Assembly: GCA_002440225.1 (NCBI GenBank)
Contig: DJSH01000020.1
Location: forward strand, 1-8,250
DNA length: 8,250 nucleotides
Direction: 5' to 3'
Source: Candidatus Segatella violae
Lineage (GTDB): Bacteria > Bacteroidota > Bacteroidia > Bacteroidales > Bacteroidaceae
Shown: positions 1-5,930 of the stretch, piece by piece
How the letters are laid out: every line of letters starts with the position of its first letter
Position numbering within the stretch: position 1 is the stretch's first letter
Made by a program: the position numbers and the translations under genes
The notes under the pieces: generated by a model
What the model was told of the DNA's origin: nothing
The model's input: the letters and a program-made list of their open reading frames with translations, nothing else
Database searches by the model: none

Positions 1-92
1 GACCTTTTGCTGAAGATGGTCGAAAGGTTGTGAAAGTGGGTATCAACTTCTCGGAAGACCAGAGAAGCATTGAAGACTGGACGATAGAATAA
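1..92 (+). CDS. 3' end of a plus-strand gene, probably an AAA-ATPase/PD-(D/E)XK nuclease-like protein (partial)
   Basis: An open frame enters from the left edge and ends at TAA 90-92, giving a 29-residue tail that includes GRKVVKVGINFSEDQRSIEDW. A terminator follows directly, which supports this being a true gene end. A closing strand of the form KVGxNFSxxxRxIxxW is what I recall from the C-terminus of the Bacteroidetes ATP-binding proteins with an AAA domain and a C-terminal PD-(D/E)XK (DUF1703/PDDEXK_9) domain, which are abundant in Prevotella. That assignment rests on recognising a short tail only. No catalytic motif is inside the window, so the family call is tentative while the coding call is fairly safe. 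Confidence 0.5.
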   Translation, partial: PFAEDGRKVVKVGINFSEDQRSIEDWTIE

Positions 93-100
93 ATAATGTT

Positions 101-137
101 CCCCCTATCTTTTTACAAAGAGATAGGGGGATTTTTT
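101..137 (+). terminator. Rho-independent terminator, probably bidirectional
   Basis: Perfect 10-bp stem CCCCCTATCT (101-110) with AGATAGGGGG (121-130). The stem can extend by a G-U and two A-T pairs to a TACA loop, and a six-T run follows at 132-137. It lies 8 bases after the stop of the leftmost gene. The aldo/keto reductase on the other strand stops at 139-141, so the same hairpin probably ends that transcript too, although the T-tract on that side is weaker. Confidence 0.88.
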
Positions 138-138
138 G

Positions 139-1113
139 TTATAAGAGGAATGGTGTGGCATGCACACATTTCATGTTCTTTTCTAGTTGTGTTGTTGAGC
201 TGGCACCAACCAATACGCTGGTAACTCCCTTTTGGTGGAGAATCCAGGCTAGAGCCATCTCAGCCAATGTCTCATTTCTAGTTTGTGCAGTGGCATTGAG
301 GTCTTGAAGCTTTTCTAGCAATTCAGGCGTCAAGGCCGAATGCTTGAGGAAATGCTCCTTTGCCATGCGGCTGTCTGCCGGGATGCCTTTGAGGTAGCGG
401 TCGGTGAGCAGACCTTGCGCCAATGGCGAGAATGAGATGAAGCCGATGCCATGTTCGGCGCAATAGTCGGTGATGCCTTCCTCTTGTGGCGCACGGTCCA
501 AAAGGTTGAGCCTGCCTTGATAGATGAGCAATGGAACGTCACGCTCACGCAGATACTCGTCGGCAAACTTGAGCGCCTCCAAAGGCCAGCGACTGATGCC
601 CAGATAGAGAGCCTTGCCCGAGCGAACGATGTCTACCATCGCTTGGAGCGTCTCTTCCAAAGGTGTGTTGGGATCGTAGCGATGACTGTAGAAGAGGTCT
701 ACGTAGTCGAGGTGCATACGTTTGAGGCTTTGGTCGAGACTTGCCATGAGATACTTGCGAGAGCCCCAGTTGCCATAAGGACCTTCCCACATGTCGTATC
801 CAGCCTTAGTGGAGATGAAGAGCTCGTCACGGTAAGGACGGAAATCATCGTCCATCAGGCGGCCAAAAGTATCCTCGGCACTGCCGTAAGGAGGACCGTA
901 GTTGTTGGCCAGGTCGAAGTGGGTGATGCCATGATCGAAGGCATAGTGGGTGATGGCACGGCTACGTTCGTAAGGGTCTACGCCTCCGAAGTTGTGCCAG
1001 AAACCCAAACTAATCTTTGGCAAGAGAATGCCGCTCTTGCCACATCGCTTGTAGAGTGCCTCGCTGTCATCATATCGATGAGAGTTGGCGGTATAAGTTT
1101 CTTTTAGTTCCAT
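139..1113 (-). CDS. Aldo/keto reductase, YghZ/Gpr (L-glyceraldehyde 3-phosphate reductase) type
   Basis: A 324-residue cytoplasmic NADPH-dependent aldo/keto reductase. The sequence closely follows E. coli YghZ/Gpr (AKR14 family): CGKSG near the N-terminus, WHNFGG (39-44), FDLANNYGPP (66-75), STKAGYDMW (101-109), SRKYLMASLDQSLKRM (118-133) and FSPLAQGLLT (228-237). The AKR catalytic tetrad is visible as D67, Y72, K103 and H144, and the cofactor-binding GAS..QL..N block lies at 303-313. Family members reduce L-glyceraldehyde 3-phosphate and methylglyoxal, so detoxification of reactive aldehydes is the likely role. The protein ends only 11 residues after N313, where E. coli YghZ continues for about 35, so the last helix seems missing. 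The stop lies two bases beyond the neighbouring terminator's T-run. The ATG at 1111-1113 is preceded by a TATCTTTG box. It appears monocistronic. Confidence 0.93.
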   Translation of the reverse strand: MELKETYTANSHRYDDSEALYKRCGKSGILLPKISLGFWHNFGGVDPYERSRAITHYAFDHGITHFDLANNYGPPYGSAEDTFGRLMDDDFRPYRDELFISTKAGYDMWEGPYGNWGSRKYLMASLDQSLKRMHLDYVDLFYSHRYDPNTPLEETLQAMVDIVRSGKALYLGISRWPLEALKFADEYLRERDVPLLIYQGRLNLLDRAPQEEGITDYCAEHGIGFISFSPLAQGLLTDRYLKGIPADSRMAKEHFLKHSALTPELLEKLQDLNATAQTRNETLAEMALAWILHQKGVTSVLVGASSTTQLEKNMKCVHATPFLL

Positions 1114-1138
1114 ATTTGATATTATAACTTATCTTCTG

Positions 1139-1146
1139 CAAAGATA
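1139..1146 (-). promoter_or_regulatory. Putative Bacteroidetes -7 box for the aldo/keto reductase
   Basis: On the minus strand this reads TATCTTTG, matching the Bacteroidetes consensus TAnnTTTG, and it lies 25 bases upstream of the reductase ATG. No TTTG -33 box is found at the usual 19-21 base spacing; the nearest copy (1159-1162) is too close. The assignment therefore rests on the -7 box and its position. Confidence 0.5.
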
Positions 1147-1253
1147 ATACTAAAAGTGCAAAGTAAGTTCATAAAAATGTTCAAAGATGTTCTTTTTGTA
1201 CAAAAAAACATGTAATTGTACTGATTTATACGGATTGAGCGGGGATGTCTGCT

Positions 1254-1261
1254 TAACTTTG
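1254..1261 (+). promoter_or_regulatory. Orphan plus-strand -7 promoter box (TAACTTTG)
   Basis: TAACTTTG followed by CACC matches TAnnTTTG, and the same TTTGCACC context occurs in the promoter at 2432. No plus-strand gene follows: the next 170 bases have no usable reading frame and then run into the long hairpin at 1384-1438 and the opposite-strand esterase. There is no good -33 box. It could start a short untranslated RNA, be a remnant of a lost gene, or be a chance match. Confidence 0.3.
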
Positions 1262-1383
1262 CACCAGAAACAGAAATAATATGATTTTTTAGGTTTAAGT
1301 TTATATTTGGGACATACAAGAAGCTTGCCGATGTAGCCATACCGCAAAAATTTGATTTAGTTTTCTATTGACGATAATAAACG

Positions 1384-1438
1384 AATAAGAACGAGAATGG
1401 GGGGAGCTGAAACGTCTTCCCCCATTTTCGTTCTTATT
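1384..1438 (-). terminator. Long hairpin, probable terminator of the SASA esterase gene
   Basis: A 20-bp inverted repeat pairs 1384-1403 with 1419-1438 with a single G-U pair, and three further pairs can form inward, leaving a 9-base loop. The G6/C5 core at the loop side makes it very stable. The right arm includes the esterase stop codon (1434-1436), so on the minus strand the transcript folds immediately at the end of translation. The bases after the stem on that strand (CGTTTATTAT) are T-rich but not a clean T-run. This is therefore a likely rather than certain intrinsic terminator. Confidence 0.6.
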
Positions 1439-2309
1439 TCAACAACTTTTGTTTTTCGATGAGTTGGAACATCTTGTTGCCCAACTCTTGCGCTCCCGCT
1501 GCATCGAAGTGGAGTACGTCGCTACGCAAACTGGCGTTTGGCACATCCACCACATAGATGTTCTGGTCTTCCTTGGCAAGCTGGTGCTGCGCATCTTCTA
1601 CGCCTTGGCTCCACTGCCTGCTCTTGTGTGAGATTCCACCTATTATAATAGGTAGTTGTGCATACTTCTTGTTTCCCGTCTTCTCCACAAGGTAGGTGCG
1701 GATGTAGGTAATCATCTGCTTCAAGTTCTTGTAGTAGTTCTTGGCTTGATGGCGGTCGCTCTCACCTTGGTGCCAAAGCATGAACTTGATGTCGTAGCCC
1801 TCAGGCAATTTACTCAGTTGGTTGCCGATGCAAGCCCCGATGTTCTCGGTGAAGGCTTTCAAGAGGCTCTTGCCACCCTTGTCGGAAGCCGTGTTCTTGG
1901 CGAGATACTCAGGAGAGGCATTCCAGTATTCCTTATTGGTGCTGGAGCAGAGGGTATCGATGGCAGTGCCGCCGAGGCTCTCCTTGATGACATAGAAGTT
2001 CTTCTTCAGTTTCTTCTCCACGTTCCAATATACGATGGCATCGTAAGCCCATTTGTTAGGAGTGTCCTTGTTGAGGATGCGAGGCCAGAAAGTCTCAAAC
2101 TTACCTTCGCCCGACATATAGCTGGAGCCGAAACTCCATTGGCAGTACTTGTATTTCTTCTGCTGGATCTCGGTAGGAAGTTCTGAGTTCATCACTCTTC
2201 CATCGGTGTTCGACTGACCTGCGGTGAGAATCACCACGGCTGGTTGTTTCTTTGCAGCCGCAGGCATCAAGCTCAGGGCTGCGAAAAATAGGCAAATGTA
2301 TTTCTTCAT
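1434..2309 (-). CDS. Secreted SGNH-fold esterase of the SASA (sialate O-acetylesterase / CE6-like) family
   Basis: A 291-residue exported hydrolase that most likely removes acetyl groups from a glycan in the periplasm or at the cell surface. A signal peptide is plain at residues 1-19 (MKK, then a hydrophobic run ending AAA before KK). The SGNH/SASA blocks appear in order: GQSN at 31-34 with nucleophile S33, GGT at 113-115, WHQGESD at 179-185, and SDVLHFDAAG at 263-272 carrying the D264/H267 pair expected for the catalytic triad. Members of PF03629 include sialate O-acetylesterases and CE6 acetylxylan esterases, and the sequence does not tell me which substrate applies. No SusC/SusD or glycosidase gene is next to it. 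It has its own promoter with a 42-base leader and a hairpin at the stop codon, so it is probably a single-gene transcript. The divergent neighbour starts a second secreted protein but is broken. Confidence 0.88.
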   Translation of the reverse strand: MKKYICLFFAALSLMPAAAKKQPAVVILTAGQSNTDGRVMNSELPTEIQQKKYKYCQWSFGSSYMSGEGKFETFWPRILNKDTPNKWAYDAIVYWNVEKKLKKNFYVIKESLGGTAIDTLCSSTNKEYWNASPEYLAKNTASDKGGKSLLKAFTENIGACIGNQLSKLPEGYDIKFMLWHQGESDRHQAKNYYKNLKQMITYIRTYLVEKTGNKKYAQLPIIIGGISHKSRQWSQGVEDAQHQLAKEDQNIYVVDVPNASLRSDVLHFDAAGAQELGNKMFQLIEKQKLLK

Positions 2310-2357
2310 CTTTGTTATTTTGCTTTGATAAAATTTTGTTAAGGCTTAATATTGCTG

Positions 2358-2389
2358 CAAAGGTACTTTTTTTTTCTAAAAAAAACAAT
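2358..2389 (-). promoter_or_regulatory. Promoter of the SASA esterase
   Basis: On the minus strand the -7 box is TACCTTTG (2358-2365), an exact TAnnTTTG match. An ATTG (2386-2389) lies 20 bases upstream as a near-match to the TTTG -33 box. The predicted start is about 42 bases before the esterase ATG. An A/T-only tract fills most of the spacer. Confidence 0.72.
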
Positions 2390-2431
2390 ATATAGGACAA
2401 TTATTATAGGTAATTTATGTGAGAAAATGCG

Positions 2432-2439
2432 TATCTTTG
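2432..2439 (+). promoter_or_regulatory. Divergent promoter -7 box (TATCTTTG) for the truncated secreted gene
   Basis: TATCTTTG followed by CACC fits the TAnnTTTG consensus and lies 27 bases before the ATG at 2467. The -33 region is poor: an ATTTA stretch is present at a spacing shorter than usual. Its position facing away from the esterase promoter makes 2310-2466 a divergent promoter region. Confidence 0.6.
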
Positions 2440-2466
2440 CACCAAATTCTAAAAACAACTATCAAT

Positions 2467-2694
2467 ATGAATACAAATCATTTTCTATTCGCAAGTTTAT
2501 TGCTGCTGGCTTCCGCTGTGGATGTACATGCGCAAAGTTTTGATATAGACTTGACCAAGACTCAGCCTACCTATTCTGTAGAGAATGGCAGTGATGCTTG
2601 GTATAACTTCTCTTTCAATCTAAAAAAGAAATCCTGCTCTCTTTCGAAAGCAGGACTCTTAAAATTTTTGAGTTATTTTGGGAAAAGTGGGTAG
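2467..2694 (+). pseudogene. 5' remnant of a secreted protein gene, cut off at the tRNA-Tyr terminator
   Basis: A frame of 75 codons starts at ATG 2467 with a convincing signal peptide (residues 1-22, FLFASLLLLASA then VDVHA before QS) and about 27 further residues of normal-looking mature protein (FDIDLTKTQPTYSVENG onward). From about 2612 the frame reads straight into the T-run and hairpin that terminate the opposite-strand tRNA, and it ends at a TAG inside the tRNA acceptor stem. The last 25 residues are therefore not original coding sequence. The mature start faintly recalls the leading domain of Bacteroidetes rhamnogalacturonan acetylesterase/lyase-like proteins, which would suit the neighbouring esterase, but this is too short to prove. 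The promoter is intact, so a short secreted peptide could still be made. An ordinary small gene is the alternative reading. Confidence 0.6.
2621..2655 (-). terminator. Intrinsic terminator of tRNA-Tyr
   Basis: On the minus strand a 10-bp stem (2655-2646 with 2641-2632, one G-U pair) closes a GAAA tetraloop, with TCCTGCT and AGCAGGA forming the outer seven pairs. It is followed by TTTCTTTTTT. It lies about 33 bases beyond the tRNA 3' end, so it fits a processed tRNA precursor. Confidence 0.87.
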
Positions 2695-2769
2695 TGATGG
2701 ATTCGAACCACCGAAGGCATAGCCAGCAGATTTACAGTCTGCCCCATTTGGCCACTCTGGTAACTACCC
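2688..2769 (-). tRNA. tRNA-Tyr (anticodon GUA)
   Basis: The acceptor stem pairs GGGTAGT (2769-2763) with ACTACCC (2695-2689), and the discriminator A is at 2688. The anticodon stem GCAGA/TCTGC encloses loop CTGTAAA, which gives anticodon GTA. The T-arm has GGTTCGAATCC. A long variable arm (class II) brings the total to 82 bases, the size expected for bacterial tRNA-Tyr. The 3' CCA is not encoded (the next bases are CTT) and must be added by nucleotidyltransferase. The gene has its own promoter and terminator. Confidence 0.97.
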
Positions 2770-2795
2770 AAAGCTTATCTCTTGAAAAGCGAGTG

Positions 2796-2827
2796 CAAAG
2801 GTAATGCTTTTATTTCATTCCACCAAA
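2796..2827 (-). promoter_or_regulatory. Promoter of tRNA-Tyr
   Basis: On the minus strand TTTG (2827-2824), a 20-base spacer and TACCTTTG (2803-2796) give an exact match to the Bacteroidetes TTTG-N19-21-TAnnTTTG promoter. The expected start is about 20 bases before the tRNA 5' end. It lies in the 98-base gap after potD, where I see no strong terminator, only a T7 run just past the potD stop. Some read-through from the pot operon into the tRNA is possible. Confidence 0.85.
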
Positions 2828-2867
2828 TTTTTCGCTCACTTTTTTCACTTTTCCTTCAAAAAAACTA

Positions 2868-4265
2868 TCATTTCACTTTTATCACATAGTGTCTGCGATG
2901 TTTTCTCGATAGAATCCTGTGCTTGCGATGCTCGTATTTCTTGTATCCCACGAATATCGTCAGAGCCAAGACTACTGCCAAGAGGAAGATGACGATGCCG
3001 CCGCCGAGATTGTCGCCCTTCACCTTCGACCACATGTCCAATACCTCCGGGGTATGGTCGCCGGCATCATGTATCATGGCGCATCTTGCCACCACCGCAC
3101 TGTCGGGGTACATGATAGGGTTGAGGTGTGCTCTCTTGGCTTCCTCGTTGTTCGCTCCAAAGAAATAGGAGAGGTTTACTGCCTCTGGATATTTCTTCTC
3201 GTCGTTCATCTCTTCAAACACCTTCTTGCCAGCCACACTGCTTACATAGCCTGTGGTCTCCATGTTGGCGAGTGCCACGTCCTCCTGGCAGAGGTAGTTG
3301 ATGAAGTAGGCGGCTGCCTTCGGGTTGCGTGAGTATTTCGGAATTACCCATCCGTCAAACCATACGTTGCTGCCTTCCTTAGGAACTTCGTAGCCGAGGT
3401 CAACGCCCACTTTCGAGGCTTCTTCGATAGCCCAGACGGCATCGCCGCTCCAGGTCATGTTGAGCCAAGCTTTGCCCTTGGTCATGGTCTCCTTACCGAA
3501 GTCTGCCTCCCAACCCTCGATGTTTGGCTTCAGAGCCTTGAGGTATTTCTCCACGGTTGCGATGGCTTGTGGCGAGTAGTCGTTCATCAGTTGCGGAACG
3601 GTCACCTTGCCGTCGGCAAGGTCCTTGCGGTGTGCCCAGATGAGGGCGGTGCCGTAGGAGTCGCGGTAGGAATCCTTCATCAGGAGCTTGCCTCTGTACT
3701 TTGGGTTCCATAGGGTGCCCCAGGTCTCTGCATCCTTCATAGGCACGTGTACCTTATTATATAGGATGCCTGCCGTTCCCCACATGTATGGCACGGCATA
3801 GCGATGGGCTGTCCTGCCATGGTTGCTGGTGGCATCTATCTGCTCTACGATATAGGACGAGATGTTTTTGATGTAGTTGGGTGTCTTGCCGAAACAGGTG
3901 TCGATGGGCAAGAGCAAGTCCTTGCGGAGCATTCGCTCGATGATGTATTCCGAAGGACAAACCACATCGTAGTCCTCATGGCCTCGCTCAATCTTGGTGA
4001 GCATCACCTCGTTGATGTCGAAGGTCTGGTAGATGACCCGAATTTTCTTGCCGGTCTGCTGCTCGTACCATTTCGGGAAGTTGGCGAGCACGTCCTCGTC
4101 TATGTAATCCGCCCAGTTGTATACCTTCAATATCTCCTCTCGGTTCTCCTTGTTGTAACAAGAAGACAGAGACAAAAGTTGCAGGATTGTCAAGGCAAGA
4201 AAAGCTAATGTCTTAACTCCTTTCATCTCCTTAACTCCTTTTATTCCAAAATATTTCTTTTTCAT
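2868..4265 (-). CDS. potD: Spermidine/putrescine ABC transporter substrate-binding lipoprotein with C-terminal membrane anchor
   Basis: Periplasmic polyamine-binding component of the PotABCD importer. PotD-family blocks are clear: YNWADYI (49-55, with W51 and Y54), CPSEYIIERM (103-112), MWGTAGILYN (161-170), MTWSGDAVWAI (270-280) and WFDGWVIPK (302-310). They correspond to aromatic and acidic residues that bind polyamine in E. coli PotD. A lipobox (LSSC, C36) marks it as a lipoprotein. At 465 residues it exceeds the roughly 350 of E. coli PotD. The extra part is a C-terminal GGG-linked hydrophobic helix (about 421-440) and a strongly basic tail (441-465), indicating a second anchor in the inner membrane. 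The ATG at 4263-4265 lies one base after the potC stop. An in-frame ATG at 4224-4226 (M14), preceded by AAGGAG, would give a more typical 22-residue lipoprotein signal. It is the last gene of the operon. Confidence 0.93.
   Translation of the reverse strand: MKKKYFGIKGVKEMKGVKTLAFLALTILQLLSLSSCYNKENREEILKVYNWADYIDEDVLANFPKWYEQQTGKKIRVIYQTFDINEVMLTKIERGHEDYDVVCPSEYIIERMLRKDLLLPIDTCFGKTPNYIKNISSYIVEQIDATSNHGRTAHRYAVPYMWGTAGILYNKVHVPMKDAETWGTLWNPKYRGKLLMKDSYRDSYGTALIWAHRKDLADGKVTVPQLMNDYSPQAIATVEKYLKALKPNIEGWEADFGKETMTKGKAWLNMTWSGDAVWAIEEASKVGVDLGYEVPKEGSNVWFDGWVIPKYSRNPKAAAYFINYLCQEDVALANMETTGYVSSVAGKKVFEEMNDEKKYPEAVNLSYFFGANNEEAKRAHLNPIMYPDSAVVARCAMIHDAGDHTPEVLDMWSKVKGDNLGGGIVIFLLAVVLALTIFVGYKKYEHRKHRILSRKHRRHYVIKVK
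4209..4244 (-). repeat. 18-bp in-frame tandem duplication at the potD N-terminus
   Basis: On the minus strand two adjacent 18-base units (4244-4227 and 4226-4209) share AAAGGAGTTAAG and encode IKGVKE and MKGVKT. The duplication supplies a second methionine and a GGAG just before it, so it bears directly on which potD start is used. Confidence 0.7.
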
Positions 4266-4266
4266 C

Positions 4267-5118
4267 TTACTTCTTCTTGTTTTTGTCGGAACGACGGTTG
4301 ATGATAATCAGCATCACGAGCACCAGCACGAAGATAATCGTGGAGAGCGGGCGAAGCTCTGGTGTCAAACCACCCTTGCGGGCATCGGCGTAGATGAAGG
4401 TGGAGAGGGTCTCCAATCCCTCGTTGCCAATGGTAAAGATGGTGACGGCGAAATCGTCGATACTCATGGTGACGGCGAGCATGAAGCCTGAAATCATACC
4501 TGGCAATATCTCTGGGATGATAATCTTGCGGAGTGCCTGCATCGGTGAGGCTCCCAGGTCGAGTGCCGCCTCGTAGAGGTTCGGGTTCATCTGTTTCAGT
4601 CGTGGCATCACGCTCAGGATGACGTAAGGCAGACAGAAAGTGATGTGCGCCAATACCACCGTGGTATAGCCTTGTGGGATGCCCAACGAGATGAAGAGCA
4701 GGAAGAGCGAGATACCGATGATAATGTCGCCGTTCAGAATCGGGATATTGTTGACGAAGGTGATAGCCTGGCGAGCCCTGCGGTTGCGTAGGTTGTGGAT
4801 GCCGATGGCGGTCAACGTGCCGAAGAGGGTGGAGACGGTGGCGGTGATCAGGGCGATGGTAATCGTGTTGATGAGTGCCGCTGTCAATGAATGGTGGGTT
4901 CCCTCCACGAAGAGGTTCTTGTAGAGCTGGAGCGAGAATCCCGTCCAGTTGCCCATCACCTTTGCCTCGGTAAACGAGAATATCACGATGATGATGATAG
5001 GGGAGTAGAGCAAGAGGAGCAAGAGCCAGAGATAACCCTGGCAGAAAACTTTCTTCCACATATTCTTGCTAAAAATGCCGCTAGATGTCATTTCCTTATT
5101 TACTTGTGATTGCATCAT
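4267..5118 (-). CDS. potC: Spermidine/putrescine ABC transporter permease
   Basis: A 283-residue inner-membrane permease of the binding-protein-dependent importer family (MetI-like fold). Six hydrophobic segments can be placed at about 29-49, 82-104, 131-146, 150-171, 207-228 and 258-274. The cytoplasmic EAA loop reads YEAALDLGAS followed by PMQALRKIIIPEILPG (182-207); it docks on the ATPase. The SIDDF motif (219-223) is typical of PotC proteins. It forms the channel with PotB. The ATG (5118-5116) overlaps the potB stop as ATGA, indicating translational coupling; a second ATG follows at once. It is slightly longer than the roughly 264 residues of E. coli PotC, mostly from a polar N-terminal extension. 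The stop is one base before potD. Confidence 0.94.
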   Translation of the reverse strand: MMQSQVNKEMTSSGIFSKNMWKKVFCQGYLWLLLLLLYSPIIIIVIFSFTEAKVMGNWTGFSLQLYKNLFVEGTHHSLTAALINTITIALITATVSTLFGTLTAIGIHNLRNRRARQAITFVNNIPILNGDIIIGISLFLLFISLGIPQGYTTVVLAHITFCLPYVILSVMPRLKQMNPNLYEAALDLGASPMQALRKIIIPEILPGMISGFMLAVTMSIDDFAVTIFTIGNEGLETLSTFIYADARKGGLTPELRPLSTIIFVLVLVMLIIINRRSDKNKKK

Positions 5119-5903
5119 CTTACGCCTCCTTCCTGCTTGCTGCCGTCACCGGCGATGAGGGTGGATGCGCCGATGAGGAAGAGCATGATGAGCGAGAGCG
5201 CCGCACCATAGTTCCACATCGAGTTGTTGATGTTCTCCTGGATGGTGGTACCGAAGAGTTTGATGTTGTTCATCGTCAGGAGCTCAGAGATGGCGAAGGT
5301 CGAGATGGTTGGCATGAACACCATCAATATGCCGCTCGCCACGCCCGGCATGGAGAGTGGCAATACTACCTTGAAGAACTGCTGCCATGGGGAGGCGCCC
5401 AAGTCTTCGGCTGCCTCGATGTAGCTGCGGTCCATCTTCTGGAGGGTATTGTAGATAGGGTAAATCATGAAAGGGATGAAGTTGTATACCATACCAAACA
5501 ACAAGGCTCCCTCGCCGAGCGGAAAGTCGGCAAAGTCGAAGAGCGCCACGGTGGCGAGGGTGCGCACCAAGATGTTGACCCACATCGGCAGGATGAAGAG
5601 CATCACGATGGTGTTGGCATATTTCATCTTGGTCTGGGTCAGGATATAGGCCGCCGGATAGCCCAACAGGATGCAGAGCAAGGTGTTGAGAAAGGCGATG
5701 CCGATGGAATACACAAAGGTGTTGATGGCCTCCGGGTGTGCCAGAAACTTCTGGAAGTTGTAGAGGGTAATGGAGCCATTCTCATCGGTGAATGCGAACA
5801 CCACGATGAGTATCAGCGGCAATACCACGAATATCGCAGCAAAGATGGCGTATGGTATCGACCAACTTTGGCGAGAAGATATAAACTTAATGAACTTTTT
5901 CAA
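5115..5903 (-). CDS. potB: Spermidine/putrescine ABC transporter permease
   Basis: A 262-residue inner-membrane permease pairing with PotC. Hydrophobic segments are visible at about 15-38, 63-88, 98-117, 133-152, 187-209 and 230-251. The EAA loop is YIEAAEDLGASPWQQFFKVV to LPLSMPG (161-187). The MWVNILVRTLA stretch (107-117) is characteristic of PotB-type permeases. The start is TTG at 5903-5901: an in-frame TAA lies four codons upstream, and there is no ATG near the N-terminus, so TTG (or a still rarer codon) has to be used. That may lower its translation relative to its neighbours. The 27-base gap from potA contains a minimal ATG ATT TCA TAA frame starting on the last base of the potA stop, which could keep ribosomes near the TTG. 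It ends in an ATGA overlap with potC. Confidence 0.92.
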   Translation of the reverse strand: MKKFIKFISSRQSWSIPYAIFAAIFVVLPLILIVVFAFTDENGSITLYNFQKFLAHPEAINTFVYSIGIAFLNTLLCILLGYPAAYILTQTKMKYANTIVMLFILPMWVNILVRTLATVALFDFADFPLGEGALLFGMVYNFIPFMIYPIYNTLQKMDRSYIEAAEDLGASPWQQFFKVVLPLSMPGVASGILMVFMPTISTFAISELLTMNNIKLFGTTIQENINNSMWNYGAALSLIMLFLIGASTLIAGDGSKQEGGVR

Positions 5904-5930
5904 TTTCTTGTTTTACTTTTTATGAAATCA

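Noticed and set aside
451..1107. 218-residue plus-strand frame opposite the aldo/keto reductase
   Set aside because: It is the antisense shadow of a gene with clear catalytic residues, and no family is recognisable in it.
1122..1347. Short minus-strand frames between the reductase and the esterase
   Set aside because: Two overlapping frames compete, one covers the reductase promoter box, and neither resembles a known protein.
2870..2893. Intrinsic terminator at the end of the pot operon
   Set aside because: Only a 5-bp ACTAT/ATAGT pairing before a T7 run; too weak to call.
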